In this document: positions 49,492 to 58,904 of the stretch, in pieces
Layout of the letters: every line of letters starts with the position of its first letter
How positions within the stretch are numbered: the first letter of the stretch is position 1
Assembly: GCA_937944855.1 (NCBI GenBank)
Contig: CALFAY010000013.1
Location: 80,412 to 144,411, forward strand
DNA from: an uncultured Planctomycetota bacterium
GTDB taxonomy: Bacteria > Planctomycetota > Planctomycetia > Gemmatales > HRBIN36
Length of the DNA: 64,000 bases
Reading direction: 5' to 3'
Position numbers and translations under genes: made by a program
The notes under the pieces: model-generated
Seen by the model: only the letters and a program-made list of their open reading frames with translations
What the model was told of the DNA's origin: nothing
Databases searched by the model: none

Positions 49492-51330
49492 ATGGCCGTA
49501 ACCAACGTCGCCTACATGGAACTGCTGCTGACCAGCCGCCGAAGCAGCCACTTCATCTGGCGATACCTGTATGGCGGATGGCTAGTCCTGCAATTCGGCT
49601 GGATCTGGTTCATGTACTGGTTCACGGCGTATGTGATGAGAGGATCCGCCGGGGCGCCGGCGGGGATAGGTGCCAGCTCCGACGAAACCTTCCGGTTTGT
49701 GGCGGGGTTTCTGAGTGTGTTTCTGTGGCAGCAGATGGTCTTGATCGTGCTTGTGGCTCCGGCCATCGCCGCCGGTGCCATCACCGACGAGAAGGAACGC
49801 GGCACACTGCAATACCTCCTGACTGCCGACCTGTCTTCCACCGAGATTATCCTGGGCAAGGTTCTTGGCCGTTTGATCGTCATTGCCAGCGTCTTCCTGG
49901 CAGGTCTGCCATTTTTGTTCGTCGTCAGCAGTTTCATGGGGCTGAGCCTGGCCTTCCTTCTGGGAGTGCTCGTCCATACAGCGGCTCTGTCCTTCGCCGC
50001 GACGTCAGCCAGCATCCTGTCTTCGGTCTGGGCGAAACGAAGCCGCGATGCGATCGTGCATCTTTATCTGGTTCTGGCTCTGATCCTGGTGGCCCTGGTG
50101 CTGGCTTTCCAGATCGCACCTCTGGTCGGGGCCGGTGAACCAAGCCCCGCGACGACATTGGAGCGCCTGGCAGAGACGATGGTCACACTGATGCACTACC
50201 TGGACCCGACTTCGTTGCTGGAACCGGAAATAGCGGGAGCCTCTGGTTCGGCGGTGATGGGTCGAGCACTCGTCAGCAGTGGTGGATGGGTCGCTCTCGG
50301 TCTGGCCTGTCTGGCCGTCGCGGCCTGGCGGCTTCGTCCCGCTTACTTGCGGCAGCTGCAAGGTCCGGGGAAGCGGCGTGCGGCTTTGCTGTGGTGGTCC
50401 CGGCCCCCAGTCACCGGCGAGCCGGTGCGCTGGAAGGAGCGCTACGTCACCGGGCTGGCTCCGCTGCCTGCGTTACGCTACCTTCCCCAGAAGGTCGTCA
50501 TGCTCCTCATTTTTCTGGCTACCAGCGCCGCAGTGATTGTCGTCACCGCTATGTGCACCAGCGATCGTGGCTCTTCGGAGACGCTCCTCGACCTTGGGCT
50601 TTTTCCAGTGGATCAAGCCGCCGTGAATGCCTTCATCTCCGGAGTATCCGTGTTGGTGCTGCTGGCGGCCAGTCTGATCGTCGGCATCCGCGCATCCGGT
50701 GCGATCACCGGAGAACGGGAAAAGCAAACATGGGAATCGCTGCTGATGACGCCTCTGGAAACTCCCTCGCTGGTGCAGGCCAAGCTGTGGGGGATTATCG
50801 CAGCGACATACCCTTATTTAGCGATGTACGCCATTCCGATGTTTTTCTTCAGTTTGCTGGGAGGCGTGGTCGGGATTCTCAATTTTGTTATCTCGCTGGC
50901 GGTGACGTGGCTGGCGATGTTTTACACCGGGGCGACGGGCCTGTGGTGTTCGGCTCGGTCGAGTAGCTCGTGGCGAAGTCTGGTCGGTACTCTGGCATGG
51001 GCTTATCTGGGAGGATTTCTGGCCTTCATTGCGTTGACTCCGATCTTGTTCACGGTCTGGATGTTCATTGCCCTGTTTCTGGAACTGGTGGAATGGATCT
51101 TTCTCGGCAAGGCGAGCGGAACCTGGGTGGCCGGATGGACTACGTTCGTTCTGGCGGGATACGTCGTGATGGCCCTGGCCTTTTTCCTCGCCTCCTTGTT
51201 TTTCCTGCGGGAGGCGGAAAAGCGCGTCGCAGACTACGACCGTGCCCGCCACTGGAAGTTGGAGAAGAAGCGACGGCCCAAGGTGCAGCCCCGCCAAGTC
51301 GTGGAATACGAGCAGAGCCACTACGATTAA
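49492..51330 (+). CDS. ABC-2 type transporter permease (double domain)
   Basis: A 612-aa membrane protein. The first half contains helices around GFLSVFLWQQMVLIVLVAPAIAAGAITDEKERGTLQYLL, and the second half repeats the pattern with LVLLAASLIVGIRASGAITGEREKQTWESLLMTPLE; the conserved Gxxxx(E/R)(K/E)ERxTxxxLL is the hallmark of ABC-2 permeases. Each half has about six helices. The ATG at 49492 has GTGAGGA upstream and lies beyond the terminator, so it is preferred to earlier in-frame starts. No ATP-binding subunit is adjacent. The C-terminus is basic (KRRPKVQPRQVVEYEQSHYD). Role in export of an unknown substrate is inferred. Confidence 0.88.
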   Translation: MAVTNVAYMELLLTSRRSSHFIWRYLYGGWLVLQFGWIWFMYWFTAYVMRGSAGAPAGIGASSDETFRFVAGFLSVFLWQQMVLIVLVAPAIAAGAITDEKERGTLQYLLTADLSSTEIILGKVLGRLIVIASVFLAGLPFLFVVSSFMGLSLAFLLGVLVHTAALSFAATSASILSSVWAKRSRDAIVHLYLVLALILVALVLAFQIAPLVGAGEPSPATTLERLAETMVTLMHYLDPTSLLEPEIAGASGSAVMGRALVSSGGWVALGLACLAVAAWRLRPAYLRQLQGPGKRRAALLWWSRPPVTGEPVRWKERYVTGLAPLPALRYLPQKVVMLLIFLATSAAVIVVTAMCTSDRGSSETLLDLGLFPVDQAAVNAFISGVSVLVLLAASLIVGIRASGAITGEREKQTWESLLMTPLETPSLVQAKLWGIIAATYPYLAMYAIPMFFFSLLGGVVGILNFVISLAVTWLAMFYTGATGLWCSARSSSSWRSLVGTLAWAYLGGFLAFIALTPILFTVWMFIALFLELVEWIFLGKASGTWVAGWTTFVLAGYVVMALAFFLASLFFLREAEKRVADYDRARHWKLEKKRRPKVQPRQVVEYEQSHYD

Positions 51331-51385
51331 GCGGTCCGCTGGCATCCCAAGTCACTTCGGATACTGGACAAATGAACCTCCACCT

Positions 51386-51413
51386 GGAAAAGCGGCTGGC
51401 TTTCCCCTTTTTT
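51386..51413 (+). terminator. Probable rho-independent terminator after the permease
   Basis: GGAAA(A)GC pairs with GCTTTCC-type sequence (51386-51405, one bulged A), followed by CC and six T (51408-51413), then more T-rich sequence. It lies 56 bases after the permease stop. The rest of the 243-base gap before the HTH gene contains no recognised element. Confidence 0.5.
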
Positions 51414-51573
51414 CTTGCTTTTCCCAATTTGACAGGCTAGCATCCGGCCCTAGCGTTTCCACAACCGCCAGAAATGGCAGGGTTTACCTGATTGGCTCGA
51501 TCCAGGTCCGGTTTCGCTCGAAGTCCGGCTTCGCCGCGGATGCAACAGCCGGACCAGGCTCAGAGAGGAAGGC

Positions 51574-51936
51574 ATGAGCAAAAAGCGAACGATGCCATCG
51601 CCCAGTACCAAAGCCGTGACTGTGGAACGTGCTGCACGGCTTTATCGCCTGCTGAACCTTCTAGGGACCGAACCCCGCACGCGGAGTGTAATTTTGCAAC
51701 GCCTTCGCATCGACATTCGCACGTTCTACCGGGACTTGGAACTTCTGCGGGACTGCGGCATCGAAGTCGAACTGATCGGCCGGAAATATACCTTGGTCAG
51801 CAAGGCCAAGCAGCTCGTGGACGCCCTGCCGCTGCCCGATCCTGGCTTGACCCTGGGGGAGGCCAAAATCGTGAGTAAGGGCCGCACTGCCGCTCACACC
51901 AAGCTCCGCAAACTCGTCAAGCAGATCACCGGCTGA
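51574..51936 (+). CDS. Small HTH protein (DeoR/HTH_11-like)
   Basis: A 120-aa protein. Residues about 18-75 (VERAARLYRLLNLLGTEPRTRSVILQRLRIDIRTFYRDLELLRDCGIEVELIGRKYTL) form a winged-helix of the HTH_11 kind found at the start of YafY/WYL regulators: the segment FYRDLELLRDCGIEVE is the recognition region plus wing. The WYL ligand domain is missing; only a 40-residue basic tail follows. AGAGGAAGG precedes the ATG. It may bind DNA without a sensor domain. It ends 51 bases before lhr; a functional link is possible but not shown. Confidence 0.78.
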   Translation: MSKKRTMPSPSTKAVTVERAARLYRLLNLLGTEPRTRSVILQRLRIDIRTFYRDLELLRDCGIEVELIGRKYTLVSKAKQLVDALPLPDPGLTLGEAKIVSKGRTAAHTKLRKLVKQITG

Positions 51937-51987
51937 GCCGTTCCGCGGCCAAATCCGCGCTGGCCTCTCACGCTGTAAAATGAGTGC

Positions 51988-54900
51988 ATGCCGCCGGTTG
52001 ATCCGCTTTCCCTGTTCCTGCCCCCCGTGGCTGCGTGGTTCCGGGAAGCGCTGGGAACGCCGACCCCGGCTCAGCTGCAGGGCTGGCCAGCCATCGCCTC
52101 GGGACAGAACACGCTGATCCTGGCCCCGACCGGCTCCGGCAAAACGCTGGCTGCGTTCCTGGCCTGCCTGGACCAGCTTTGGCGACAGGAACAGCCCCCT
52201 TGGGGCGTGCAACTGCTGTACGTCTCGCCGCTGAAGGCCCTCAACAACGACATCCATCGCAACCTGCAAGTTCCCCTGGAAGGCGTCACCGGCCATGCTC
52301 GGGCCACGAATTTCGCTCTGCCCGAAATCCGCACCGCCGTGCGCACCGGCGACACGCCATCCCGCGAACGGGTCAGTTTTCTCCGCCACCCGCCGCAAGT
52401 CCTCATCACCACGCCGGAATCGCTGCATCTCCTGCTGACTTCCCAGGGACGAGACGCCCTGCGTTCGGTGCGCTGGTGCATCGTGGACGAAATCCACGCC
52501 CTGTGCCCCAACAAACGGGGCGTATTTTTGGCCCTCCTTTTGGAACGCCTGGAGGAACTGACTCCCCGCAGCTTCGTTCGCATCGGGCTTTCCGCGACGC
52601 AAAGGCCGTTGGATGAGGTGGCCCGCTTTCTGGGAGGGCAGCGTCTTTCAGCCGACGGGCGGTCCTGGCAGCCTCGCCCGGTCACGATCATTGATGCCGG
52701 GTTACGGAAAAACCTGGATTTGCAAGTGCTTTCTCCGGTCGAGCAATTCGGGCCGCTGCCGGAACGATCCGTCTGGCCGTCCATCGACCGCCTACTGCTC
52801 GATCTGATTCGCCGGCACCGCTCCACGATCATCTTCGGCAACAATCGCCGCACCGTGGAGCGAATCACGACGCAACTGAACGACCTCGTCGCCGAGCAGC
52901 AGGCGGAAGGCGAAGCCGTGCCCATAGCCCGGGCTCACCACGGCAGCATCGCCCTCGAAGTCCGGCAGCAGACCGAGGTGGCGCTCAAGGAAGGCCGCTT
53001 GTCTGCCGTGGTAGCCACCGCCTCGCTCGAACTTGGCATCGACATGGGGTCCGTGGATCTGGTCTGTCAGGTCGAGTCGCCGGGCAACATCGCCCGAGCC
53101 TTGCAGCGGGTCGGACGAGCCGGACATCTGGTGGGCCAGACCAGCAAGGGCCGACTCATTCCCAAAACGCTGCCCGACCTTCTGGAACAAGCCGTCCTGG
53201 CCCGGGAAATGGCAGCGGGCCGGGTCGAAGCGGTGCGGACGCCGACCAATTGCCTCGACCTCCTCGCTCAGCAGGTCGTGGCGATGGTGGCCGTGGACGA
53301 TTGGAAACCCGCGGACCTGTACGCCGTGATTCGCCGGGCCTATCCGTTCCGCGACCTCTCCCCGGGACTGTTTGAAACTGTGCTCGAAATGGTCAGCGGC
53401 CGGTATCCTTCTGAAGCCTTCCGCAATCTCCGTGCCCGGGTCGTCTGGGACCGCGTTCACGACACTCTGCGTCCGTTACCGGGGACGAAGCAACTGGCCC
53501 TGGTCAATGGCGGCACCATTCCCGACACCGGCCAGTTCGCCGCCGTGTTGGCCGGCCAGGAAACCCGCATCGGCGAACTGGACGAAGAGTTCGTGTATGA
53601 GCGGCGCATCGGAGACGTGTTCGTGCTGGGCACGTCGGCCTGGCGGATCGAGGACATCGGCGACGACCGGGTATTCGTCAGTCCCGCCGAGGGTCTGCCG
53701 GCCATGACGCCGTTTTGGCGGGGTGAGGGCACCGGACGCAGCCGAGATCTCGGTCTGGCCGTCGGCCACTTCCTGCGGGAATTGGGAGAGCGCCTGCGGA
53801 CCGGCGAGGTCCAGCCCTGGCTCGAACGGGAATGCCATCTGACTCCAGATGCCGCGCGCAATGTGCTCGACTTCGTCCGGCGACAGATCGAGCAAAGCGG
53901 CTGTCTGCCGGACGATCGCACGATCCAGATCGAAGGATTTCGCGATCCCCTGGGCGACTGGTACGTTGCCGTGCTGACGCCGTTCGGCAGTCGGTTTCAT
54001 CTCGCTCTGCGCCTGGCGGTCGAGGCCCGGTTGCGGCAGCGCTTCGGCTACCCGCCGCAATGCCTGCACCAGGACGACGGCTTGCTCATCCGCGTGGCTG
54101 ACATGGACGAGCCGCCGCTCGACCTGCTCGACGGCATCACTGCGGAGAACGTCGAAAACTTGGTGGTTGGCGAACTGGACGACAGCCCGCTTTTCGCCAT
54201 CCGCTTCCGCCAAAACGCGGCCCGGGCCTTGCTCATGCCGCGAACCCGACCCGACCGGCGCGCCCCTTTGTGGCTCCAGCGGCTCAAAGGCCGGTCGCTG
54301 CTGCAACTGGCTCGCCAGCACCCGTCGTTCCCGATCTTCCTGGAAACTTATCGGGAATGCCTGCACGATCATCTGGACGTGGACCACCTCAAAGAAGTGC
54401 TGGCCGAAGTCGCTGCGGGACGCATCAAGGTCGTCCGCCGCCGTGCCGAAGCTCCGTCGCCGTTCGCCAGCAGTCTGGTGTTCAGCTTCAACGCGGCATT
54501 TCAGTATGAAAGCGATCGGGTGGATCCGAGCGGAATGGAGGCGAACCGAATCGACCCCGCCGCCCTGGATCAGCTTCTCCGTCCGGATCGCTGCGAACAT
54601 CTTCTGGATCCGCGGGCGGTTCAGACGGTCGAACGGCGACTTCGCGGCCTGCATCGTTTGCCGCGCTCGGCCGAGGAGGCCGCTGAATGGCTGCGCCAAC
54701 TGGGCGACGTTACCCCTGACGAACTCGAACCTTCCGTGGCGGAGTTTCTTGAAACTCTTCAGGTTCAGGGACGGGTCCGCCGTGTTCGCCTCGAAGGCGT
54801 CGAGTCGGCAGAGCGATGGATTCTCGAAGAGGAAGCCGACTTGTACGCAGCGGCTTTTGGCACGGCTCCCGCTCGCACAACCGGGGCCGATCGGGAAAAA

Positions 54901-56370
54901 GCCGTGCGTACCGTCCTTTGGCGTTTTCTGCGGACTCACGCCCTGGTTTCGCTCAGCGACGTTCTGGCCCGATACCCCGTCGAGCGGAGGTTGGCCGAAG
55001 CCCTGCTGGAACAATGGGTCCGCGAAGGCTCCGCTGTCGCCGTGATGCAGGACGAAGCTGGGAGGGCTCGATTCGCTCACCCTGACAATCTTCAGTTGAT
55101 TCACCGTGGCAGCCTGGCTCTGCACCGCAGCGAAATCCTCAGTTGTCCTCCGCGACGGTTCGCCCAGTTTGTTTTGAGGTGGCAGCATCTCGAACCGGCT
55201 GACCGGCTTGAAGGACCGGAGGGTCTGGCCGAGGTGCTGGCCCAGCTGGAGGGACTGTGGCTCCCCGCCGAACTCTGGGAACAGGCGGTGCTCCCGGCTC
55301 GACTCCGCGAATACCAGCGACGATGGCTGGATGATTTGTTTCAGGGCGGCGGATGGCTGTGGATCGGCCAATCAGACGATCCCAGGGGACTGGCAGATCT
55401 GTCCTTCGTGCAGCGGGACAGTCTCATGCACTTTCCCCCCCGAAGACCCGACGCAGTGCATGATCTCGATCCCCAGGCCCAGGCCGTTTATGACCAGCTC
55501 CGAGGGCAGGGGGCGTCATTTGTCGTCGAACTGGCCCAGGCAACGGGCTTGTCGCCGCAGCGGGTCCGCAAAGCCCTGTGGAGTCTGGTCCGGGCTTCGC
55601 TGGCCACCAATGACCGCTTCGAGGTGGTGCGGCGAGGCGAGGGATCTCCTTCCGAGGGTGGATCAGAAGGCCCGACCAGGCTGCGAACTCGTCCGCGAAG
55701 GGCGGGACTTCATCCCGAAGGCCGCTGGTCGCTGATCCATTACGGCATGCCGGAAACCGAGCAGCGAGCCATCGAGGAAGCCCGTCGCCTTCTCGACCGC
55801 TACGGCGTGATCACGCGGGAGTTGGCCGACCTGGACAGATGCTTGATTTCATGGCGGATTCTGTACGAAGTGCTCAGCCGCATGGAGTGGGCCGGACAGG
55901 TGCGCAGAGGCTATTTCATCGAAGGCTGGTCGGGAGCGCAGTTTGCCTGGCCTGACGCCGCACAACAGCTTTCCGCGAGTGGGACCAGGACCGGACTTGA
56001 ATCTTCCTGCATCCTGATCCACAGCATGGACCCGGCGAACGTCTTCGGCCTGGTTGAAGCCTTGCCCTCGCCGGTGGCCCGACGGCCCGGCAACTGGCTG
56101 GTGGTGCGCGGCGGTCAGGTAGTCCTGGGCGTGGAAGCCCACGGAAGGCGTCTGCTGCCTGCCCAAGATGCGTCGGGCGAGGACTTGGTGGAAGCGGCCA
56201 AAAGTCTGCGGGGCCTGCTCCGCGTCGGCGACACGATGCAGCCGCGCGGCAAAGTCACGGTCGAGATGTGGGACGGTCAGCCAATCACGAACAGTCCCGG
56301 CCGGGCCGTCCTCCAAGCTGCCGGCTTCGTCCGCGATTACCAGGCCATGACGTTGTACGCCGGCTGGTAA
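51988..56370 (+). CDS. lhr: Long-form Lhr DEAD/DEAH-box helicase
   Basis: A 1460-aa ATP-dependent helicase, close to the length of E. coli Lhr (1538 aa). Motifs: Q-motif area TPAQLQGWPAI, Walker A APTGSGKTLAAF (about 48), SPLKALNNDIHRNL, motif II VDEIHAL (about 167), SATQRPLDEVARFL, and motif VI QRVGRAGH (about 372). The Lhr core winged-helix and beta-barrel follow (to about 870), then the long C-terminal extension with winged-helix-like segments that is present only in the long form and, in E. coli, carries uracil-DNA glycosylase activity. It likely acts in DNA repair. The ATG has no strong ribosome-binding site; family alignment supports it. Confidence 0.93.
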   Translation: MPPVDPLSLFLPPVAAWFREALGTPTPAQLQGWPAIASGQNTLILAPTGSGKTLAAFLACLDQLWRQEQPPWGVQLLYVSPLKALNNDIHRNLQVPLEGVTGHARATNFALPEIRTAVRTGDTPSRERVSFLRHPPQVLITTPESLHLLLTSQGRDALRSVRWCIVDEIHALCPNKRGVFLALLLERLEELTPRSFVRIGLSATQRPLDEVARFLGGQRLSADGRSWQPRPVTIIDAGLRKNLDLQVLSPVEQFGPLPERSVWPSIDRLLLDLIRRHRSTIIFGNNRRTVERITTQLNDLVAEQQAEGEAVPIARAHHGSIALEVRQQTEVALKEGRLSAVVATASLELGIDMGSVDLVCQVESPGNIARALQRVGRAGHLVGQTSKGRLIPKTLPDLLEQAVLAREMAAGRVEAVRTPTNCLDLLAQQVVAMVAVDDWKPADLYAVIRRAYPFRDLSPGLFETVLEMVSGRYPSEAFRNLRARVVWDRVHDTLRPLPGTKQLALVNGGTIPDTGQFAAVLAGQETRIGELDEEFVYERRIGDVFVLGTSAWRIEDIGDDRVFVSPAEGLPAMTPFWRGEGTGRSRDLGLAVGHFLRELGERLRTGEVQPWLERECHLTPDAARNVLDFVRRQIEQSGCLPDDRTIQIEGFRDPLGDWYVAVLTPFGSRFHLALRLAVEARLRQRFGYPPQCLHQDDGLLIRVADMDEPPLDLLDGITAENVENLVVGELDDSPLFAIRFRQNAARALLMPRTRPDRRAPLWLQRLKGRSLLQLARQHPSFPIFLETYRECLHDHLDVDHLKEVLAEVAAGRIKVVRRRAEAPSPFASSLVFSFNAAFQYESDRVDPSGMEANRIDPAALDQLLRPDRCEHLLDPRAVQTVERRLRGLHRLPRSAEEAAEWLRQLGDVTPDELEPSVAEFLETLQVQGRVRRVRLEGVESAERWILEEEADLYAAAFGTAPARTTGADREKAVRTVLWRFLRTHALVSLSDVLARYPVERRLAEALLEQWVREGSAVAVMQDEAGRARFAHPDNLQLIHRGSLALHRSEILSCPPRRFAQFVLRWQHLEPADRLEGPEGLAEVLAQLEGLWLPAELWEQAVLPARLREYQRRWLDDLFQGGGWLWIGQSDDPRGLADLSFVQRDSLMHFPPRRPDAVHDLDPQAQAVYDQLRGQGASFVVELAQATGLSPQRVRKALWSLVRASLATNDRFEVVRRGEGSPSEGGSEGPTRLRTRPRRAGLHPEGRWSLIHYGMPETEQRAIEEARRLLDRYGVITRELADLDRCLISWRILYEVLSRMEWAGQVRRGYFIEGWSGAQFAWPDAAQQLSASGTRTGLESSCILIHSMDPANVFGLVEALPSPVARRPGNWLVVRGGQVVLGVEAHGRRLLPAQDASGEDLVEAAKSLRGLLRVGDTMQPRGKVTVEMWDGQPITNSPGRAVLQAAGFVRDYQAMTLYAGW

Positions 56371-56545
56371 CCCTTCCCTCTGTTTCTTCTTCTGGCGGCG
56401 GAAGAGACTGCCGAGGTGAGGCCGTCGATCGCCGAAGAACTTCGCGCCTTGCGATTCAGCCACCGACGGCCTAACGTAACCTAAGTTCCCGGCGTCCGTC
56501 GCTACGGCAGGCCCGGAATCGGCTGATTCTCCCGGAGAGCCTGAC

Positions 56546-57532
56546 ATGCATCCTGATCCCCAATCCAGCGGGTACGAACTCGCCGTCCACAGGGCCGTAT
56601 TGTTCGATGTTTCCAATCGCACGCAAGTGGAAGTCCGCGGCGGCGACCGAGCCTCCTTCCTGCACAACTTCTGCACGCAGGACATCCTCAATCTTCCGGT
56701 CGGCAGAGGCTGCGAGGGCCTGCTTCTCGACATCCACGGGAAGATCGTGGCCTACGTCCGCATTCTCGCCCGTCAGGAAAGTCTGTGGATCGACAGCGAA
56801 CCCGGTCTCGGACCGAAGATCGTCCAGCATCTGGATCGCTATCTGATCATGGAGCAGGTTTCGCTGTTCGACTCGACGCGCGAGCTGACCCAGTTTCATG
56901 TCGCCGGTCCCCAAGCCGCCGCTCTGTTGTCGGAGTCGGCCGGCGTCGATCTTGGCGGCTGGGTGCATTTGCAACATGCGGACTTGGAGCTTTTCGGCGT
57001 CCGCTGCCAAGTCCGCCGCAACGAGATGCTCAGCGTGCCTGGCTACGATCTGCTGTTCGCCGCCACGCGGAACCGCACCGTGCTGGAGGGACTGGCCCCG
57101 CTGGGCATTTCTCAAGCCGACATGGCGACCTATCATGTGCTTCGTCTGGAAGCCGGGACGCCGCTTTACGGCGCGGATGTGGACGACAGCAACTTTCCGC
57201 AGGAACTCAACCGCGACGACCGGCTCCTGTGCTACACCAAGGGCTGCTATCTCGGTCAGGAAACGGTGGTCCGCATCCGGGATCGCGGACATGTCAACCG
57301 TTTTCTGGTCGGCCTGCGAATCGAGACCGGACCGGAGGCCGTCCCGCCGGCGGGAGCGACGGTCCTTCAGGACGGCAAGGAGATCGGGCGGATCACGTCG
57401 TCGGCCTGGTCCCCCCGGCTCGGTGCCGGCATCGCTCTGGGATACGTCCGGCGCGGCTCGCATCAACCGGGAACGATGGTGACAACGGACGGCAAAGCGG
57501 CTCGGGTCTCGACCTTGCCGTTTCTGCATTGA
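56546..57532 (+). CDS. ygfZ: YgfZ/GcvT-family folate-binding protein
   Basis: A 328-aa protein of the aminomethyltransferase fold. GDRASFLHNFCTQDILNLPVG near the N-terminus and the signature KGCYLGQETVVRIRDRGHVNR (the K-G-C-Y-x-G-Q-E motif; Cys near residue 232) identify YgfZ, which binds tetrahydrofolate and helps maintain or assemble Fe-S clusters. It lacks the full GcvT length (about 360), in agreement with YgfZ. It is flanked by lhr upstream (175 bases, no feature seen) and by a convergent CPBP gene 9 bases downstream. Confidence 0.9.
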   Translation: MHPDPQSSGYELAVHRAVLFDVSNRTQVEVRGGDRASFLHNFCTQDILNLPVGRGCEGLLLDIHGKIVAYVRILARQESLWIDSEPGLGPKIVQHLDRYLIMEQVSLFDSTRELTQFHVAGPQAAALLSESAGVDLGGWVHLQHADLELFGVRCQVRRNEMLSVPGYDLLFAATRNRTVLEGLAPLGISQADMATYHVLRLEAGTPLYGADVDDSNFPQELNRDDRLLCYTKGCYLGQETVVRIRDRGHVNRFLVGLRIETGPEAVPPAGATVLQDGKEIGRITSSAWSPRLGAGIALGYVRRGSHQPGTMVTTDGKAARVSTLPFLH

Positions 57533-57541
57533 AGCAAGCAC

Positions 57542-58651
57542 TCAATCCAGGAGCCGGGCACTGTACAGTTCCGCGATCGTCGTCAAATTGAAGAGGCTGT
57601 GGACGACCAGGGGCCCCAGCAGCGATTGCGTCCGGTAGCCGAGGTAGCCCAGACCCAGAGACAGGAAAAACAGAGGGATCGGCGTCGGCCATTGGGAGCT
57701 GTGGACCAAAGCGAACAAGACCGACGTGGCATAGATGGCTCGAGCCGCCCCAGGCCGGGGCAGCCAACGCTGCATCAGCCGCTCGAAGCCGAGATACCCC
57801 GCTCCGGTGCCGATCAGGAGCACAATCGGCCAGCCGCTCCGCAGGCTGCCTTCCTCCCAGACCTGCGTCGTGCCGCTGACGATGATACCGATGAGCACCG
57901 CCAGCAGGGTCAGGTCAGCGACTTCCGGCGAGTTGACCATGATCTGCTGAGCGAAGCCGCGGAACAGCAGTTCCTCCAGAAGTGGAGCACTGATCAGGAC
58001 CGTGAACAGGACGAGGAACCAGCTGTCCAGGGTATCAGAAAAACGTAGCAGCGTGTCCACGGGATGGTCCTTGGGCGTTTCGATCTGAAGCAACAGCCAG
58101 AAGACGACCTTGGCCAACGGCGTTATCACGAGCCAGACCAGGTAGGCAGCCAACAGCACCCGCGGCCAGCGCCGCAAAGTCAGGCTGAGTTGATATGACC
58201 GACCGCCGGCGACCACGGTGAAGAGCAGCAGCAGGGCGACGAACTGAATCGGTCGGGTGACGGCCACCGCCCAGACCTGACGCCGGGCCTGATCGGCGGC
58301 TTCCAGGGCGTAGGTGGCAGCGGAGCGCAGCAGAGGCAAGATGGGACCGAACCCGCCTCCCGGCATTCCAGCCGCTGCTTCGCATTGTGTCTCGCCACGC
58401 AGACTCGCTGCCAGCACCCGTTCCTGGGAGCGTACCCCGAAGAGGGTCGCGCCCACATAGTCCAGGCCGACGAAAACGACGGCAGCCAGGGCGGCATCCA
58501 TGAGCCGCCAGGGAGCGGCCCGTACTCGCTGCGGACCCCAGAGCGAATCGCCCGGTTTTCGTGGTGCGCAAGCGTTGACGGTTCCGGCCAGGACGCCGAC
58601 GAGGACGGCCAACAGGCACCAGACCAGCAGGAAGTTAATCAGTTCGTCCAT
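57542..58651 (-). CDS. CPBP-family intramembrane metalloprotease
   Basis: A 369-aa protein with about eight membrane helices. The three signature motifs of the CAAX-protease/bacteriocin-processing (Abi) family are present: EELLFRG (EExxxR, about residue 222), FALVH (FxxxH) and HSLFN (HxxxN) near the C-terminus. These place it among the glutamate-type intramembrane endopeptidases. The substrate is unknown; related bacterial proteins act in protein processing, bacteriocin immunity or signalling. It is convergent with ygfZ and divergent from the Ser/Thr kinase. Confidence 0.92.
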   Translation of the reverse strand: MDELINFLLVWCLLAVLVGVLAGTVNACAPRKPGDSLWGPQRVRAAPWRLMDAALAAVVFVGLDYVGATLFGVRSQERVLAASLRGETQCEAAAGMPGGGFGPILPLLRSAATYALEAADQARRQVWAVAVTRPIQFVALLLLFTVVAGGRSYQLSLTLRRWPRVLLAAYLVWLVITPLAKVVFWLLLQIETPKDHPVDTLLRFSDTLDSWFLVLFTVLISAPLLEELLFRGFAQQIMVNSPEVADLTLLAVLIGIIVSGTTQVWEEGSLRSGWPIVLLIGTGAGYLGFERLMQRWLPRPGAARAIYATSVLFALVHSSQWPTPIPLFFLSLGLGYLGYRTQSLLGPLVVHSLFNLTTIAELYSARLLD

Positions 58652-58807
58652 TCCTTCCTCTGTGCCTGTGCCGCGGCCTCGCTCCTCCGGAGAGAGGGCA
58701 TGGGCGATGACGGGAAACCGACAGCTTCAACCGGCCCAACCTCAGACCGGTTGCCTGGTTTGCTTACTCTAGTGCTTGGAGGTCCTGGTGCAAGTCAGGC
58801 CGGTGCG

Positions 58808-58836
58808 TTGCCTTGGGTGTGGGACGCGGTTACATT
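58808..58836 (+). promoter_or_regulatory. Possible promoter for the Ser/Thr kinase
   Basis: TTGCCT (58808-58813), a 17-base spacer and TACATT (58831-58836), each 4 of 6 to consensus, about 70 bases before the kinase ATG. It lies in the 253-base divergent region between the CPBP gene and the kinase gene, where I see no other element. Confidence 0.35.
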
Positions 58837-58904
58837 AGTAGAGCCGTTGGCCTCCACAGCTACGACGGCACCTTGACTCCACAACCTGTGAACGGCTGGC
58901 AGAC

